From: Molossus alvarezi
Lineage: Eukaryota; Chordata; Mammalia; Chiroptera; Molossidae
Length of the DNA stretch: 64,000 nt
NCBI GenBank assembly: GCA_037176705.1
Contig: CM073897.1
Coordinates: forward strand, 39,831,488-39,895,487
Reading direction: 5' to 3'
In this document: positions 32,511 through 43,929 of the stretch, piece by piece
Layout: each line of letters begins with the position of its first letter
How positions within the stretch are numbered: the first letter of the stretch is position 1
The notes under the pieces: generated by a model
What the model was told of the DNA's origin: nothing
Database searches by the model: none
What the model saw: only the letters and a program-made list of their open reading frames with translations
Made by a program: the position numbers and the translations under genes

Positions 32511-32859
32511 TTGTCAAGTTGTTGTGTTATGTTTACTCTCTGCTCTGGGATTTCCTTGGCACCTCCCAGTTTTTATTTATTTCTACTTTCATAATATGCT
32601 TTTGAGACATTCCAGGAAGAACCCCTCAAATATAGAGTGGAAAGAATAAAGCCAAGCATAAATATATGTATCACAATTGGTTGCAGTTTTTATATTTATC
32701 TCCTTAAAAGGATATATCCTAGATCATACCATTTCACATATATATATCTTTTTGCTATGTATTTCTAAATAATCCAATTATATGTTCCTTTAAGCTCTGT
32801 TCTTTATCACACAATGCTGAAGACAAAGAAGACATATACTGGGGTAGATGTTAAGGATA

Positions 32860-33020
32860 CAGTGATTAGCAGAAGCAGAAACATTTTTGTTCCTTATGGA
32901 GATTACAGTCAAGGAGTGGAGGCAGATATTAAATTATCAAAAAATATGGGATTATGTTTTTGATGAGTATAAAAAGAAAGATATGTGCTATTGTATTGGT
33001 GAGGGTACATATAGACAGGA
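32860..33020 (-). repeat. probable L2 relic
   Basis: GGATACAGTGATTAGCAGAA, CTTATGGAGATTACAGTCAA, GGCAGATATTAAATTATCAA reflect the reverse L2 pattern GATACAGCAGTGAACAA..TGGAGCTTACATTC. Confidence 0.45.
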
Positions 33021-33059
33021 AAATCAGCTTATGTATTTATGAATACCTTGTAAGCTTAG

Positions 33060-33340
33060 ACTAATGGTCCCCAACTTACAAGTCAACTTACAATTTTTTG
33101 ACTGTATAATGGTACACAAATGACACCTATTCAATAGGAAGTGTATTTCCAGTTCTGAATTTTGACCTTAGGCTGGGTGGCAGCAGCGAGATGATTTTGC
33201 CCAACTGTAGGCGAATGTGTGTGTTCTGAGCATGTTCCAGGTAGGTTAAGTGTATTAAATGCCTTTAGACTTGACATTTTCAAGTTACACTGGGTTTATC
33301 AGGACATCACCTCATCATAAGAAGAGGAGCATCAGTGTAT
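33060..33340 (-). repeat. ancient Tigger-like non-autonomous DNA transposon
   Basis: Begins TGGTCCCCAACTTACAAGTC and ends CATCATAAGAAGAGGAGCAT. Interior TTGCCCAACTGTAGGCGAAT, GTTCTGAGCATGTTCCAGGT and TAAGTGTATTAAATGC match a known placental element with TIRs of the ATGCTCCTCGACTTACGATG type. Internal deletion relative to that memory. Orientation follows my recall of the consensus. Confidence 0.6.
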
Positions 33341-33361
33341 GAGAAACAAATAGAAGATTTC

Positions 33362-33572
33362 TAGGTAAAGACAGATGACTCAGAGGTTGAGCATCGACCC
33401 ATGCACCAAGAGGTCGTCGCTCGTATTTCCGGTCAGGACACCTGGCCAGGTTGTGGACCAAATCCCCAGTGTGGGGCATGCAGGAAGCAGCCAACCGATG
33501 TTCTCTCTCATCAATGTTTCTATCTCTCCCTCTCACTTTCTCTCTCTCTAAAATCAAAAAAGGAATAAAAAA
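33362..33572 (+). mobile_element. Ves SINE, degraded head
   Basis: GACTCAGAGGTTGAGCATCG, ACCCATGCACCAAGAGGTCG, GGGGCATGCAGGAAGCAGCC, TC tract, CTAAAATCAAAAAAGG tail. First about 15 bases are corrupted. No clear TSD. Confidence 0.9.
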
Positions 33573-33599
33573 ATTTTTTTGTTTGTTATAAAAAGAAGA

Positions 33600-34040
33600 A
33601 GCAGCAGCATTTTCAAAGGTTGTGAGACTTGAAAGGGCATAAATAAATTAAATAAGGTGTGCAAAACAGGCCCCTTTGGAGCAAAGGTGAAGGTAGAAGA
33701 CTCAGGAAGACCACGCATGTTAATATGTTTATCTTTTCATTGGAGCAATGGGATGCCAGGGAGGTGCTTAACAAGACTCTGTTTAGAACAGCTGTCTGTG
33801 GCTACCATGTGGAGGAGGTTGGGGAAGGATAAAGTACATGTGAGGAAATGAGTCAGTCCTGTTGACAGTCTTGTTGAGAGATGATGGAAACCGGCACTAA
33901 GGTTATGATGAGTGGGAGATTTGACAGGCTTGAAACCTTTTCCAGAAGTAAAATCAATGGGAATTAGTGGTGGACTGGATTTCATGGTATAGGAAGAGGA
34001 ATCAAGAATACTTCCTATGTATTTGATTGTGTAAATGGAT
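33600..34040 (-). repeat. ancient repeat, L2-class-like
   Basis: AGGAAGACCACGCATGTTAA, GAGAGATGATGGAAACCGGC, GAGGAATCAAGAATACTTCC keep the order of an old repeat reading GGGAGACCAGTTAGGAGG..AGAGATGATGG. Confidence 0.35.
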
Positions 34041-34354
34041 GAGCAGGGTACTCGTTCACTGAAAATAGGAATAGTGGAAGAATATGTAACTTCATAATTC
34101 AGTTAAGGATCAACTAATTTATGAAAAATGTAAAATATATCACTAAACAGAAGACATTCAATTGTCAGGTATATCTTAGATAACTGTTAAATGCCCAGCT
34201 ATATGCTTGGTCTTCTGAGGGTTGCCAAAAGGTAAAAACATACTTGAGAATCTTTAAATATGTATTGGGACACCAGGAAATCTAGAAATCACTACTGACT
34301 TCACGTAACAATTTCCCCACTGATACAGTCAGGAGGTTTACATCTATTTATAGA

Positions 34355-34420
34355 TACATTGTTGTAATAATGTGGTTCATAGTAGATGCTCAATAAAATA
34401 TTTGTTGAATGAATGACATA
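34355..34420 (+). repeat. L2 3' terminus
   Basis: GTTCATAGTAGATGCTCAAT then TATTTGTTGAATGAATGACA: the well-conserved L2 end. Confidence 0.7.
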
Positions 34421-35679
34421 ATTCTAAGTAGCAAAGTATTTATAGAGTTTGCTGATTAATAGTCATTCAATAATTATCCTATTAATTTAATTAATTTAGT
34501 TGAAAATAATGTACAAAACCAAATCATTTTGAAAATGGGGAAGAATCATAAAGATATATTTTATTATAATATCAGAAAAATGCATTATTATAGTTTTTAT
34601 AAATTCAGTTTTGCTATCCTCCATTCTCTCCCACATCACACATGTACACTTGTCCTTAGAATCCACCAAAAGGGTTAATTTATTCTTAATGGAGACCACA
34701 TAAGGACAGGGCATATATCCACCAAGAAGTCTTAAAAGATGCATAATGAACAAGTGTTTTCTCCAACCACTTGAGTTATTCGGGCCACCAGATGTCACTA
34801 AAGATTAAGCAATGGTGAAAGGCTTCCCACCATGTAAATTCTACAGAGGCTCCTGACAAGTTAAGCAAACACAAAATGATTTAATTTAATTTTAAAAGAA
34901 ATGTAATTGGACAGTTTCTCTGACTTTTTACTTTCTGCTTTCCCCCTCAGTGCATCTGGAAGAATAAAAATAATAAAGAATGCCTACATTGCATACACTA
35001 TGAAATTGTGCATCACTTTTGCCCTTTGTCCTAATAAAAAAGAATAGATGTTATAGTTCAGCAGAGCATATTTTTTGTTTCAGCAATTTGTTTGATTGTG
35101 AGCAATAATTTTCAAGCTCCATTTTTTCTCTGACTTCATAAAAGAAGTCTCTCCCAGCTCACTTATATTAATGACCCTTTACACAGCTACCAAACTTGTA
35201 AGGGGTGCAGAACAGGCTGAATATGTTTCCATTATAATGGCCACCTATAATGGATAGTTAATCATGAAGAAATTAATTAGCTGAATGTCACCAGTAACCT
35301 ATGTCATTTGGCAAATGAACAGGGGACTATCCAGTTTGGGTTATCATTTCTTCAATGAGCTCTTGTTGAAAAATTTCTTTCTTTTATGTGAAATCAGGCA
35401 GAGAATTCACAGTGGGACAAACGGCTGGTGGAACCTGCTGAGAGGCCTTGATGACAAGAGTTTGGGCGTTTTTAAAAGACGTTTTCACAAACTCCTCTTC
35501 AGAAGTTAATGTTATATTTTTGCATGCTCTGAACTTTATGTTTGAAGTCATGAACACCTAAGGAAACCAAAGTAGGCATAGTCTTTGAGCAAGATTAAAA
35601 TGTTGGTTTGTATCAATCAGAATTCTTTTGTGAATCACTTCATTGCAAAATTATTAACAGAATACTGGATGTCTCACAT
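34421..35679. other. no recognisable gene or repeat
   Basis: A 74-codon frame at 35285-35509 shows no motif or splice context. Otherwise AT-rich. Confidence 0.5.
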
Positions 35680-35900
35680 ATGATTCAATATTTATGCAAC
35701 AAATAGCTTTTGAGAACCATCTCTGCACCAGGTACTTTTCTGGTTGCCGGGATGCGCTAGGGAAGACCACCGACGCCAGCGTCATGAGGCTGAGCTTCCA
35801 TTACAGCCGTGGGTGGTGTGGAGGTTCAGAGAGGAAACAAACAATTCAGTAATGAGTAATTTCATACATGTTATATAAAAAAGAGGTAGGTCTATGGAGA
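35680..35900 (-). repeat. L2 relic
   Basis: ATTCAATATTTATGCAACAA, CATCTCTGCACCAGGTACTT, GGAAACAAACAATTCAGTAA fit the reverse L2 3' region. Confidence 0.5.
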
Positions 35901-36510
35901 ACCACTAAAAATGGTGGGAAATAATGAGTTGGAGCCAACCATATTGTTTCAAGCACTGACTGGAGACATGCAAAGATTTCAACTTTACAACCTTGACTTC
36001 CTAGCCGGAGATAGAATTAAAATAAGCAAATCACTTCTAGTTAGAGCACCATATGGTTGAAGTGGGTGGAGGGGGAGTTCCCATTGGAATGAGGGGAGTG
36101 GAGGGCAGATGACACAATAGGTGTCTACTCCAAGGTTAAATGCCAATTTCACTCAATCTTGATTGGCAGGCACATGCCTCATTGGTGATAGAGTGAACCT
36201 GTGAAAAAATGTTTGAAGGTAATTCAGCAAATCATTTCAAGAGGCAAAGAAATGTCCACACCTTGTTGACCTATCAGTGCATTCTGATAATACACAATAT
36301 AAATCATATTTTGAAGAAAATATGTTTCATAAAGATGCTTATTAAAGTGTCATTTTAATAATGAAAAATAAAAAGCAGCCTGGGTATTCAACAATATGTG
36401 AGAGGTTATAAATTGATGGTACATTAATCAGCATGATGAAATAATGATTACTCATCACAAGCAACAATGAAGAGGGCTATGAAACAAAATGAACAATAAA
36501 ATATTGTTAT
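35901..36510. other. no recognisable gene or repeat
   Basis: No supported feature. Confidence 0.45.
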
Positions 36511-36527
36511 AATAAAAGCATCATTTG

Positions 36528-36751
36528 GTCCAGCCAGTGTGGCTCAGTGATTGAGCATCGACCCATGCACCAAGAGGTTGCTGGTTTGATTCCTGGTCAG
36601 GACACATTGCCCAGGTTGTGGGCCCAATCCCTAGTGGGGGGCATACAGGAGGTGGCCAATCGATGTTCTCTCTCATCGATATTTCTCTCTCTCTCTCCCT
36701 CTCACTTTCTCTCTCTCTGTAATCAATGAAGGCAAATTTTTTTTTTCTTTA
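36528..36751 (+). mobile_element. Ves SINE
   Basis: GTCCAGCCAGTGTGGCTCAG head, TTGAGCATCGACCCATGCAC, TC tract, TAATCAATGAAGGC tail. TSD AATAAAAGCATCATTTG (36511-36527) and AATAAAAGCATCGTTTG (36752-36768), 16 of 17 identical. Confidence 0.96.
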
Positions 36752-37079
36752 AATAAAAGCATCGTTTGAAGATATTCATTTTATGAGTTTATGTTAAATG
36801 TATACATTCATATAAGCAAAGACATCCAAAAGGAAATATAGAAAAGAGGGCTAGTTTATTTGATATATTTAATAAACATCCTTGAAGACTCAGTATTTAG
36901 CTATGTTGAGAGTACAAAGATGAATGTCATGGCTATCTCATCAAGCTACTGATGATAAGGAGGTCAATAAGTATGTATATGGGGGGGTGTTACTTTGGTT
37001 TTTTGATAAGCAAATCCCATTTAGGGGGCTCACAGGGTTGTGGGAAAAGAAGAAAAGGTGAGAGACAATATTTCTTTGG

Positions 37080-37305
37080 CATGTATTATGTGTCAGGCCT
37101 TTCCTGGGGACTTTGACCTATACTTTTCCTTAATTAAGTCTTCAAGAAAAAAACTGTAATTTTGATTTTATCATACCGACGTATTTGTAGATAAACTGAA
37201 GCTCAGAACAGTTAAGTGATTTGATTACGGTCACTGTTGTAATAAGTAGTAAATCTATGATTTAAGCATTTGGCTTTTGAGCCCCAGATACATATTATAC
37301 TTTCT
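37080..37305 (-). repeat. MIR
   Basis: CATGTATTATGTGTCAGGCC, AGATAAACTGAAGCTCAGAA, CAGTTAAGTGATTTGATTAC, TAATAAGTAGTAAATCTATG: reverse MIR. Confidence 0.65.
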
Positions 37306-37640
37306 TCTTGGAAATACTGAGTCAAAATGGGGAGGGGAAAATTAGGGAAATGAGAAGTATTGCCTTACAAGGGGGAAGGGCTTTTGCGTTGGGTCTTAAA
37401 TGCAGAGAACCTGTTGAAACATTGTTCCAAGTTTTGGACCCTGTGTGCATAAAGGCACTGTGGCCTGAAGGAGCACCATCTGCTCTTTGCATTTATATGT
37501 AATGTCTAGAGACAGAAAGCATATGAGGGAAGACGTGAGACATGGGACCAAGAAGTTTGATGGAAGTCAAAGGGGGATAAAATGTGAATGCTTTGTAGGG
37601 TACAGTAAGGAGGTTGAACTTGATATTTAAGTGATAAAAA
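37306..37640 (-). repeat. ancient repeat, L2-class-like
   Basis: CTTTTGCGTTGGGTCTTAAA and GCATAAAGGCACTGTGGCCT resemble the old phrase TGAGCTGAGACCTGAA..GCAAAGGCCCTGAGG. Confidence 0.35.
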
Positions 37641-38170
37641 CTTAAGCAATCTTCAGATTTGTAAGTGTGCTTGTTTTGTTGTTTAACTATATCCGTCCAA
37701 TTGCAGAAGTCGAAGACACATACCAAAATAGAGCATCCACTTACACCTCAAGAGTAATTATGCCAAACAGTGTTGTGACTCGCACTCACAGAACCATAGA
37801 AATTAACATCAGAGAGCTCTGGAATCAGTTCTGGGTCTCTGACAATGTCTCAGCAGCATCTCTCTCGGTTCAAGCCTACCTATACTAGGCTAAATGAGAT
37901 TTGCTTATCAATATTGCTGTTTTCTCTTATTGTAGGAGGTTTTTCTGTTATTTTTAGTTCTCTGTCATCAAAGGGATTAGTGTGTAAATAGAATCTTTGT
38001 TAAAATTTTGTTAGCTATTTTGATGAACAAAATAGTCTTTTATTTCTAAGATTTTAAACATAAGCCCATGAGATTTTATAGTTTCAAATGGACTAATTTT
38101 CTGAGGAGTATTTTTATGTAGTATATAATTTATTGTACCATTTTATCCACTCTGGGGCTCTCAACCAGAA

Positions 38171-38172
<2 letters not shown>
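37641..38172. other. no recognisable gene or repeat
   Basis: Frames of 73-77 codons without support. Confidence 0.45.

Positions 38173-38201
<29 letters not shown>
38173..38201. repeat. (GT)n microsatellite
   Basis: About 14 GT units with one GC variant. Confidence 0.97.
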
Positions 38202-38365
38202 CTATGTAGGTATATGTGTGCACGCCTATACAGACATATACATGTATGTACATCTATGTATATACACTCAAATATATATGCATACACATAAATATTAGAT
38301 TTTATATATACATCATATAGTAAAAAGGATATATATACACATATGTATGCATATATGTATATAAC
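38202..38365. repeat. ATAC/ATGT-rich alternating purine-pyrimidine tract
   Basis: Repeated short words (ATGTATGTACATCTATGTAT, ATATATACACATATGTATGC) with many small palindromes such as ACATATGT, GCATATATGC and CATGTATG. Confidence 0.85.
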
Positions 38366-39995
38366 TTTTTCTACGAAAATGTTGACTTTGTTTAAAGATA
38401 CACAGCAAGTGTTTGAATAACATTATTTTGTTCAACAACATTTCATTGTAATGTTGATACAACATCATAAGTGTTTAATTTTTATTTACATAAATAATTA
38501 GCTTCTGGTAAAACTGGTTTTCTTTTACATTGTTTTGCCATAGTTCCAAGAGCCTATAGATGACATTGCCAGGACTTACTACATCTGGGGAGCAGCAGAG
38601 TCTAGGATCTCTATAACTTATTTCTAGATCTATCAGTAATTACAAATAAGATGTAGCCCCAAATAGGTTTATCAATCTCTAACTACTGTTTCCTCCTATA
38701 GATTTTAATCATCTGTTGAGAGAAGTATTTTGAATTCTGTAGATATCACTGTAGGACTTCTTGTGAAGGATAAGCTACATTCTCAACAAGACATGTGCAA
38801 ATTTCCTTGGCTATAAAGAAAACATCCAAGACAAACAAACAAAAAGCCATTTGCAATATGAATGCAAGTCTGCTTTAAGGCAACATTTTTCTAGGTTGTT
38901 CATGAGCAATCATTTTTCTGAGAGGCTTATCTTGAGATTGATCACAATAACAAATAAACTGTTTCCAGCCTCACCACAATTTCAAATTGAAACAAAGCAG
39001 AAAAAAGGCTAATGTCTTAAACAAACAGAAAATTCTTCAATATTTATAATGGCTAAATTATTTTGGTGAGAAAGTTGTAACTAAAAATGTAAGGATCAAT
39101 GTCTCTCCTCATTTTAAAAAATAATCTGAAAATGTGTAATGTTTCAACAAAGAGACAAAAGATTGACAGATCAAGGATAGATACATAAATAGATATTACA
39201 TAAACACTAACATTTATTATCAAGTATTTTTCTATAAATGTAGATTAGAAAAAAATTAATTGAAAACAATACTAAGGTGTTTATTTTTCTGCTATTAAGT
39301 ATACATATCTACATGAATAGAGTGGGAAGATACATATATGGGATAGAGTTTTTTATACTAAAATTAATAATTTACTACATTATTTAAGATTATGGTTACT
39401 TTAATTATGAAAATGAAGTAGCTATAACTTGGTAGAGTGTTATTATATACCCAAAAATATATTGTGTGTCAACATTTCATCATAAAAGTACACACTGATT
39501 TTTTTTAGTTAAAAGTATAGAGTAAGAAAATATTATATTTTTTGACTATTTTATATATTTATCAGACAATTATACCCAATAGACTACAGTGTTTTAAGGT
39601 AGTCTATACATTCACACACACCTGAGTTCTACTTCCTTTAACTTTCACTTACAAGCTTTGTAATGGGCATGCTGTTTAATACCTCTGAATCTTAGAATGC
39701 TCTTCTAAAAATGTAAGTACTCGTAGAATTATGTATATGGAGTGACTTATTGGATCTCTCTGAACCCTAACATTAAAGCAAAGCTCAAATTCCATACTTA
39801 CGGACATTTTTCAGATCGAATCTAGAATCTAACAGCTCAACTATCCTGACAATATCATTTAGTCTCTTTGAGCTACTTGAGGTGAGGGAGTTTATCATAT
39901 TCATTTTAATTTCTCTACACAAAGTGCCAAAAGCATAATGGATACTAATAAGAAAAATGTTTTACACTACAGCTTCTTAGTATTTTCTTACTAGT
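38366..39995. other. no recognisable gene or repeat
   Basis: Very AT-rich. No frame of note and no recognised repeat. Confidence 0.5.
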
Positions 39996-39999
39996 TAGG

Positions 40000-40290
40000 G
40001 TAGGATAGGCTGCGCAGCAATAACCAACTCTTAAATCTCAATGGCTTAAATGTATAAAAATGTATGTATTTCCCACGCAAAATTCAGTGCAGATTGAGTA
40101 TCTCTCAGTTGAGGCTCTCCTGCAAACAGTGACACAGATTTTATTAGCTCCTCCAGCCTTATGACAGTACCATTTGTGGCTGTCATAGGGAACATAGAAT
40201 GGAGAAGCACATGATGTTTTTAAGAACTATGTCTAAGTGTGGATGCACTTCTGCCCAAATTGTATTGGCCAGACTCAGTCAGGTGTTTAT
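40000..40290 (+). repeat. ancient mammalian interspersed repeat, unnamed
   Basis: ATAGGCTGCGCAGCAATAAC, CAACTCTTAAATCTCAATGG, CTTAAATGTATAAAAATGTA, TCCCACGCAAAATTCAGTGC follow the family TGCAACAATAAACAACC..AAATCTCAGTGGCTTA. Confidence 0.5.
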
Positions 40291-40855
40291 AAAATACTAT
40301 TGAAAGAGGTTGAGAAATATAGCCATTCTGTTTACTCTTGAAGAAATGCTATGGTGAACATGCAGCATAATCTCTGCTACAGTGTGCAAGAAATCATAAG
40401 CTCTTCTGTAAGGCTTTTCCCAACCAGCTGATTGAAGCTGATGGTTTTATTATCTCTGCTAAAAATGGCATAATACTTTTCTTACAGTGAAGTAAATATT
40501 TATTTTATATAGATAATTGGATAACCTTTTTTATTATTCTGTGAAAACTTACCTGGGACAAATCTCCAAACATAGTATTTTATTCGTTTTTTTTTTTTTC
40601 TGGAAACATATGGATTGCACAAGGCGTTCGACACAAGATACAGTTTTAGATATTTGATAGACTACCACAAGGAGGAAATGCATTATTTTTTGTGACATTA
40701 GATGGCAAAGCTATGAGCTATGAATAGATGTTGGGGAAATGTAGGTTTTACCTCAATCTACAAAAAGTCCTCCCAGGAGAATAGGTTAATTTGGTCAGAG
40801 TGACTTCTCAGTCTCCAGATACATTTTAACAGTGCCTAAAAGCAACATACAGTGG
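40291..40855. other. no recognisable gene or repeat
   Basis: No supported feature. Confidence 0.45.
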
Positions 40856-40859
40856 AAGG

Positions 40860-40995
40860 AGAATGTCTTTGGGGTTAGACTCTTCTGGGATTACATTTCA
40901 GTTCCACCAGCTACTAATAGCCTGTTACTGACAGTGTAGCCTTGGCAAGTTAACTAAATTCATAGAGCTTCTATTTTTCATGTATTCAATGGAGT
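40860..40995 (+). repeat. MIR fragment
   Basis: TTTCAGTTCCACCAGCTACT, GTGTAGCCTTGGCAAGTTAA, CATAGAGCTTCTATTTTTCA: forward MIR. Confidence 0.65.
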
Positions 40996-41019
40996 TTCAT
41001 CTGTCAGATTTCTTCTTCA

Positions 41020-41440
41020 GAAACAGAAATCAACTCGAGTTGATTCAGGTAGAAAAGGAATTTATGGAGGGTCCTGAATAATTTACAGAATTAACAGAAA
41101 CCCAGTAGAACTAAGCTAAGAGACCAGGCACAAGCTATGATTGAATAGGCATTACATCTACAGCCCAAATTATGCTTTGGGAACCATCTGGTACTGATGT
41201 TACTGGACACTTTTGCCACTGCAGGTACTGTTGATGCTCTGACTCTGCACACTGATTAGCAGTTGCCACTGAAATGAATTATTTTCTTGTCGGACTGCTT
41301 TGTGTCAGTCTGACAGGATTCAGATTCCTAGGCCAGAACTTCTCATTGCTGGGTCTCAGCTCTATGCCATGTCGGTGCTGTCAGAGAGTAAAGTAAATGA
41401 GCGTCTGGCTTGCCTCTTACCAAGAGGTGCCCAGTGCAAA
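41020..41440 (+). repeat. ancient repeat, probably an old DNA transposon or LTR, unnamed
   Basis: AGGTAGAAAAGGAATTTATG opening and CTGGGTCTCAGCTCTATGCC with GGATTCAGATTCC interior resemble a placental repeat family that begins AAAAGGAATTTATTGG. A related, more decayed pattern is at 55850-56210. Confidence 0.35.
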
Positions 41441-42076
41441 ATTCCCCAACATGGAAGGATCTAATTACTGGACATGTAAAAATCATCTACAAGATATAAT
41501 AATTGCAACATCCTTGGTTTAGTGTAAGAATTACTAAAAATGTATTTTAAAAGGTATAATTTAATATTTCACAGTATATCTTGACCTAATTTTTGAGTCA
41601 TGGCTAAAAACGATCATTCCTTCTTCATGGGCACTTTACTAAATCCCGAGCACAACTACTTCCCTTATCAGGATCTAACATTCCTGGGTTATGAAATAAA
41701 TATACCCCTACCATAGGCTCTCAGATGCCTAACACCCTGGGATGGCCTCCTCTTCTTTGGTCTGGAAGAATTCTTCAGGATACCCAGTGATGGTGAGTCC
41801 AGGACATCTAGTAACCCCCATCCTGCTTGTCATACATAAACTACCTCCTACAGCTCCAGCTTGTGGCATCTCCTTGCCAAGTGCAGCTGCCTGGGTGCTC
41901 CTCCCTGGTTGTCTTCTCTCATTGGGAAACATCAGTGACAATGTGTTGGGCCTTTCATCTATCTGAGTCTTTTTATTGTGTTTGCCATAGTAGAATTATA
42001 ATTATTCCTAACATCATATGAGACAGAATAGTCAGCACTATACTCAGAACATATCCACTCAATAAAATGTTTGGCT
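41441..42076. other. no recognisable gene or repeat
   Basis: Overlapping frames on both strands near 41729-42021 are not supported by motifs. Confidence 0.45.
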
Positions 42077-42312
42077 AGCCCGTTCGGTGTTGCTCAGTGG
42101 TTGAGTGTTGACTTCTGTACCAAGAGGTTGCCAGTTTGATCTTCAGTCAGGGCACATGCCCAGGTTGTGGGCCCAATGCCCAGGATATGGGCCCAATCCC
42201 CAGTAAGGGCATGCAGGAGGCAGCCAATCGGTATTCTCTCTCATTGATGTTTCCATCTCTCTTCCCTCTCCCTCTCCCTTCCTCTCTCTCTCAAATCAAT
42301 GAAGAAAAAAAT
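42077..42312 (+). mobile_element. Ves SINE with internal 20-bp duplication
   Basis: Head TTCGGTGTTGCTCAGTGG, body with GCCCAGGTTGTGGGCCCAAT followed at once by GCCCAGGATATGGGCCCAAT, then TC tract and CAAATCAATGAAGAAAAA tail. Flanks TTTGGCTA and GGGGCTA are a weak candidate TSD. Confidence 0.92.
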
Positions 42313-42499
42313 TGGGGGGCTAAAACTCTAAAGAGTGGGAATAATTTAGAGACCATTTGTGTATTAGATGAGTTTTAAACTTTCTATTCAATTCTATGAT
42401 TCTATGGAAAGCCAAAAAGGTCATAGAATACAAACATTCAAGAACAAGTTTATTGTTGTTTTATCTCCATAGCAATTTGGACCTCTAGTGGCTGCCCTG

Positions 42500-42665
42500 A
42501 CATAAAAACATGGCTGTGCATCAGGTCCATCTGTTAAGATTTTGAAGCCTTAGAGGCCTGTACTGTACCTCAGAACTACTACCCAAATAACTCTAAAAGT
42601 CATGTACATTTTTCAAAATCTCCTTGGGTGATTCTGGTATACAGGTAGGGTTGGAGACTACTGGC
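42500..42665 (+). repeat. hAT-Charlie-type relic
   Basis: ACCTCAGAACTACTACCCAA, AAAATCTCCTTGGGTGATTC, TGGTATACAGGTAGGGTTGG match the 3' half of MER5/MER20-type elements (TCCCCAGGTGATTC..). Confidence 0.5.
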
Positions 42666-43929
42666 CTACAGGATAAACTAACTGCCATTGCATTGCAAGC
42701 TATGATATCCTCATTCTTGGATAATCTGCCTTCTAGTCTCTCCTCCCTAATCCTAGAATCTGTTCTCCTGACCTTTGAGGCAACATTATAGGACTTGCCA
42801 TTCTCCAGACATCGATTTTTTTTTTCTCCTCACGGGTGTTTCATGTTATTTCTTTTAAATGCAGAATCTGACTTGTATTTTTTCTTTTGGGATATGGTAG
42901 AAAACTAGTCCAGTGGTCCTTCCCTACTCTTTAGAAAATCCACTCAGGGGATATGTTGTATGTATTTTTTTTATGCAACATGTTTTAGAATTCTCTCATT
43001 TCGTCCCTTTCCAATTTTATGCCATTGGAATATGTCTTACAGCTTTGGGACCCTGTGATTTTACAAAAATCCCCAAACTATCGCTAACATCTCAAATATG
43101 TCCCCATTACAGCTCATGGAGTGATTTTTATTGATTAATGTAAACAGTATGAAGCATGCACTGTGTCTTATTAAGAGTTGGATGCTGTGCAGAGTGCTGA
43201 AGAAATATTTGTGTAACAAAGGCTACCTAATTCTTGGCTTCTTGTGAAGAGAAATATCAGGCACCAGATTTAGCTTTCAGTGAGACTTTTAATACCCTAG
43301 CTTATTAGCTTGAGTTTCTGGCTATGATATAGGGCAGGAGAATTCAGGCAAAGCCTAGCATCTGGGTGACAGACATGGTCTGATTTGCCCTAGCCTATCC
43401 CTGAGCTTTAGACAAAGTAGAAGGATTCATTACCATACCTGGTAGATTCTTAGAGTTGTGGAGATGGAGATGACAGTCTGGGAAGCCCAGAATCCCTACA
43501 GTTTACAGAACAGACACCATAGAGGACAATGCTGCACACAGAGAGAACTTCAGAAATGAGCAAAAGGTCCACTTTGAGTACTCAACTGAGCCCTCCTCCA
43601 GGGCCAGCAATAATGTCTGCTCCCACCAGCTAAATGGGAAAAACTTCTAATTCATGAGATATGGGGTAGAATATATTTAATGGATTTACCTTATTGGTGG
43701 GTAAAAAAAATAGCTCTAGACTGAGCACTATGCCTATCCTGTATATCGGATCTTAAAAGCCAGATTCTAAAGAGATCAAACTGTTTCTAAGTAATTAAAA
43801 TGCATTGCAGAATGAAGCTCAAAAATATTTATTACAATATAAACATGTCTTTCACAAAATAGGCAAGATTCATACTATTTAGCATCTAATAAATCACCTA
43901 GTATAAAACATATATATCAGAAGCATACA
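42666..43929. other. no recognisable gene or repeat
   Basis: No supported feature. The right end may already belong to the 5' side of the old L1. Confidence 0.45.

Noticed and set aside
35285..35509. 74-codon plus frame resembling a small protein
   Set aside because: No motif, no recognised homology, no acceptor or poly(A) context; length expected by chance.
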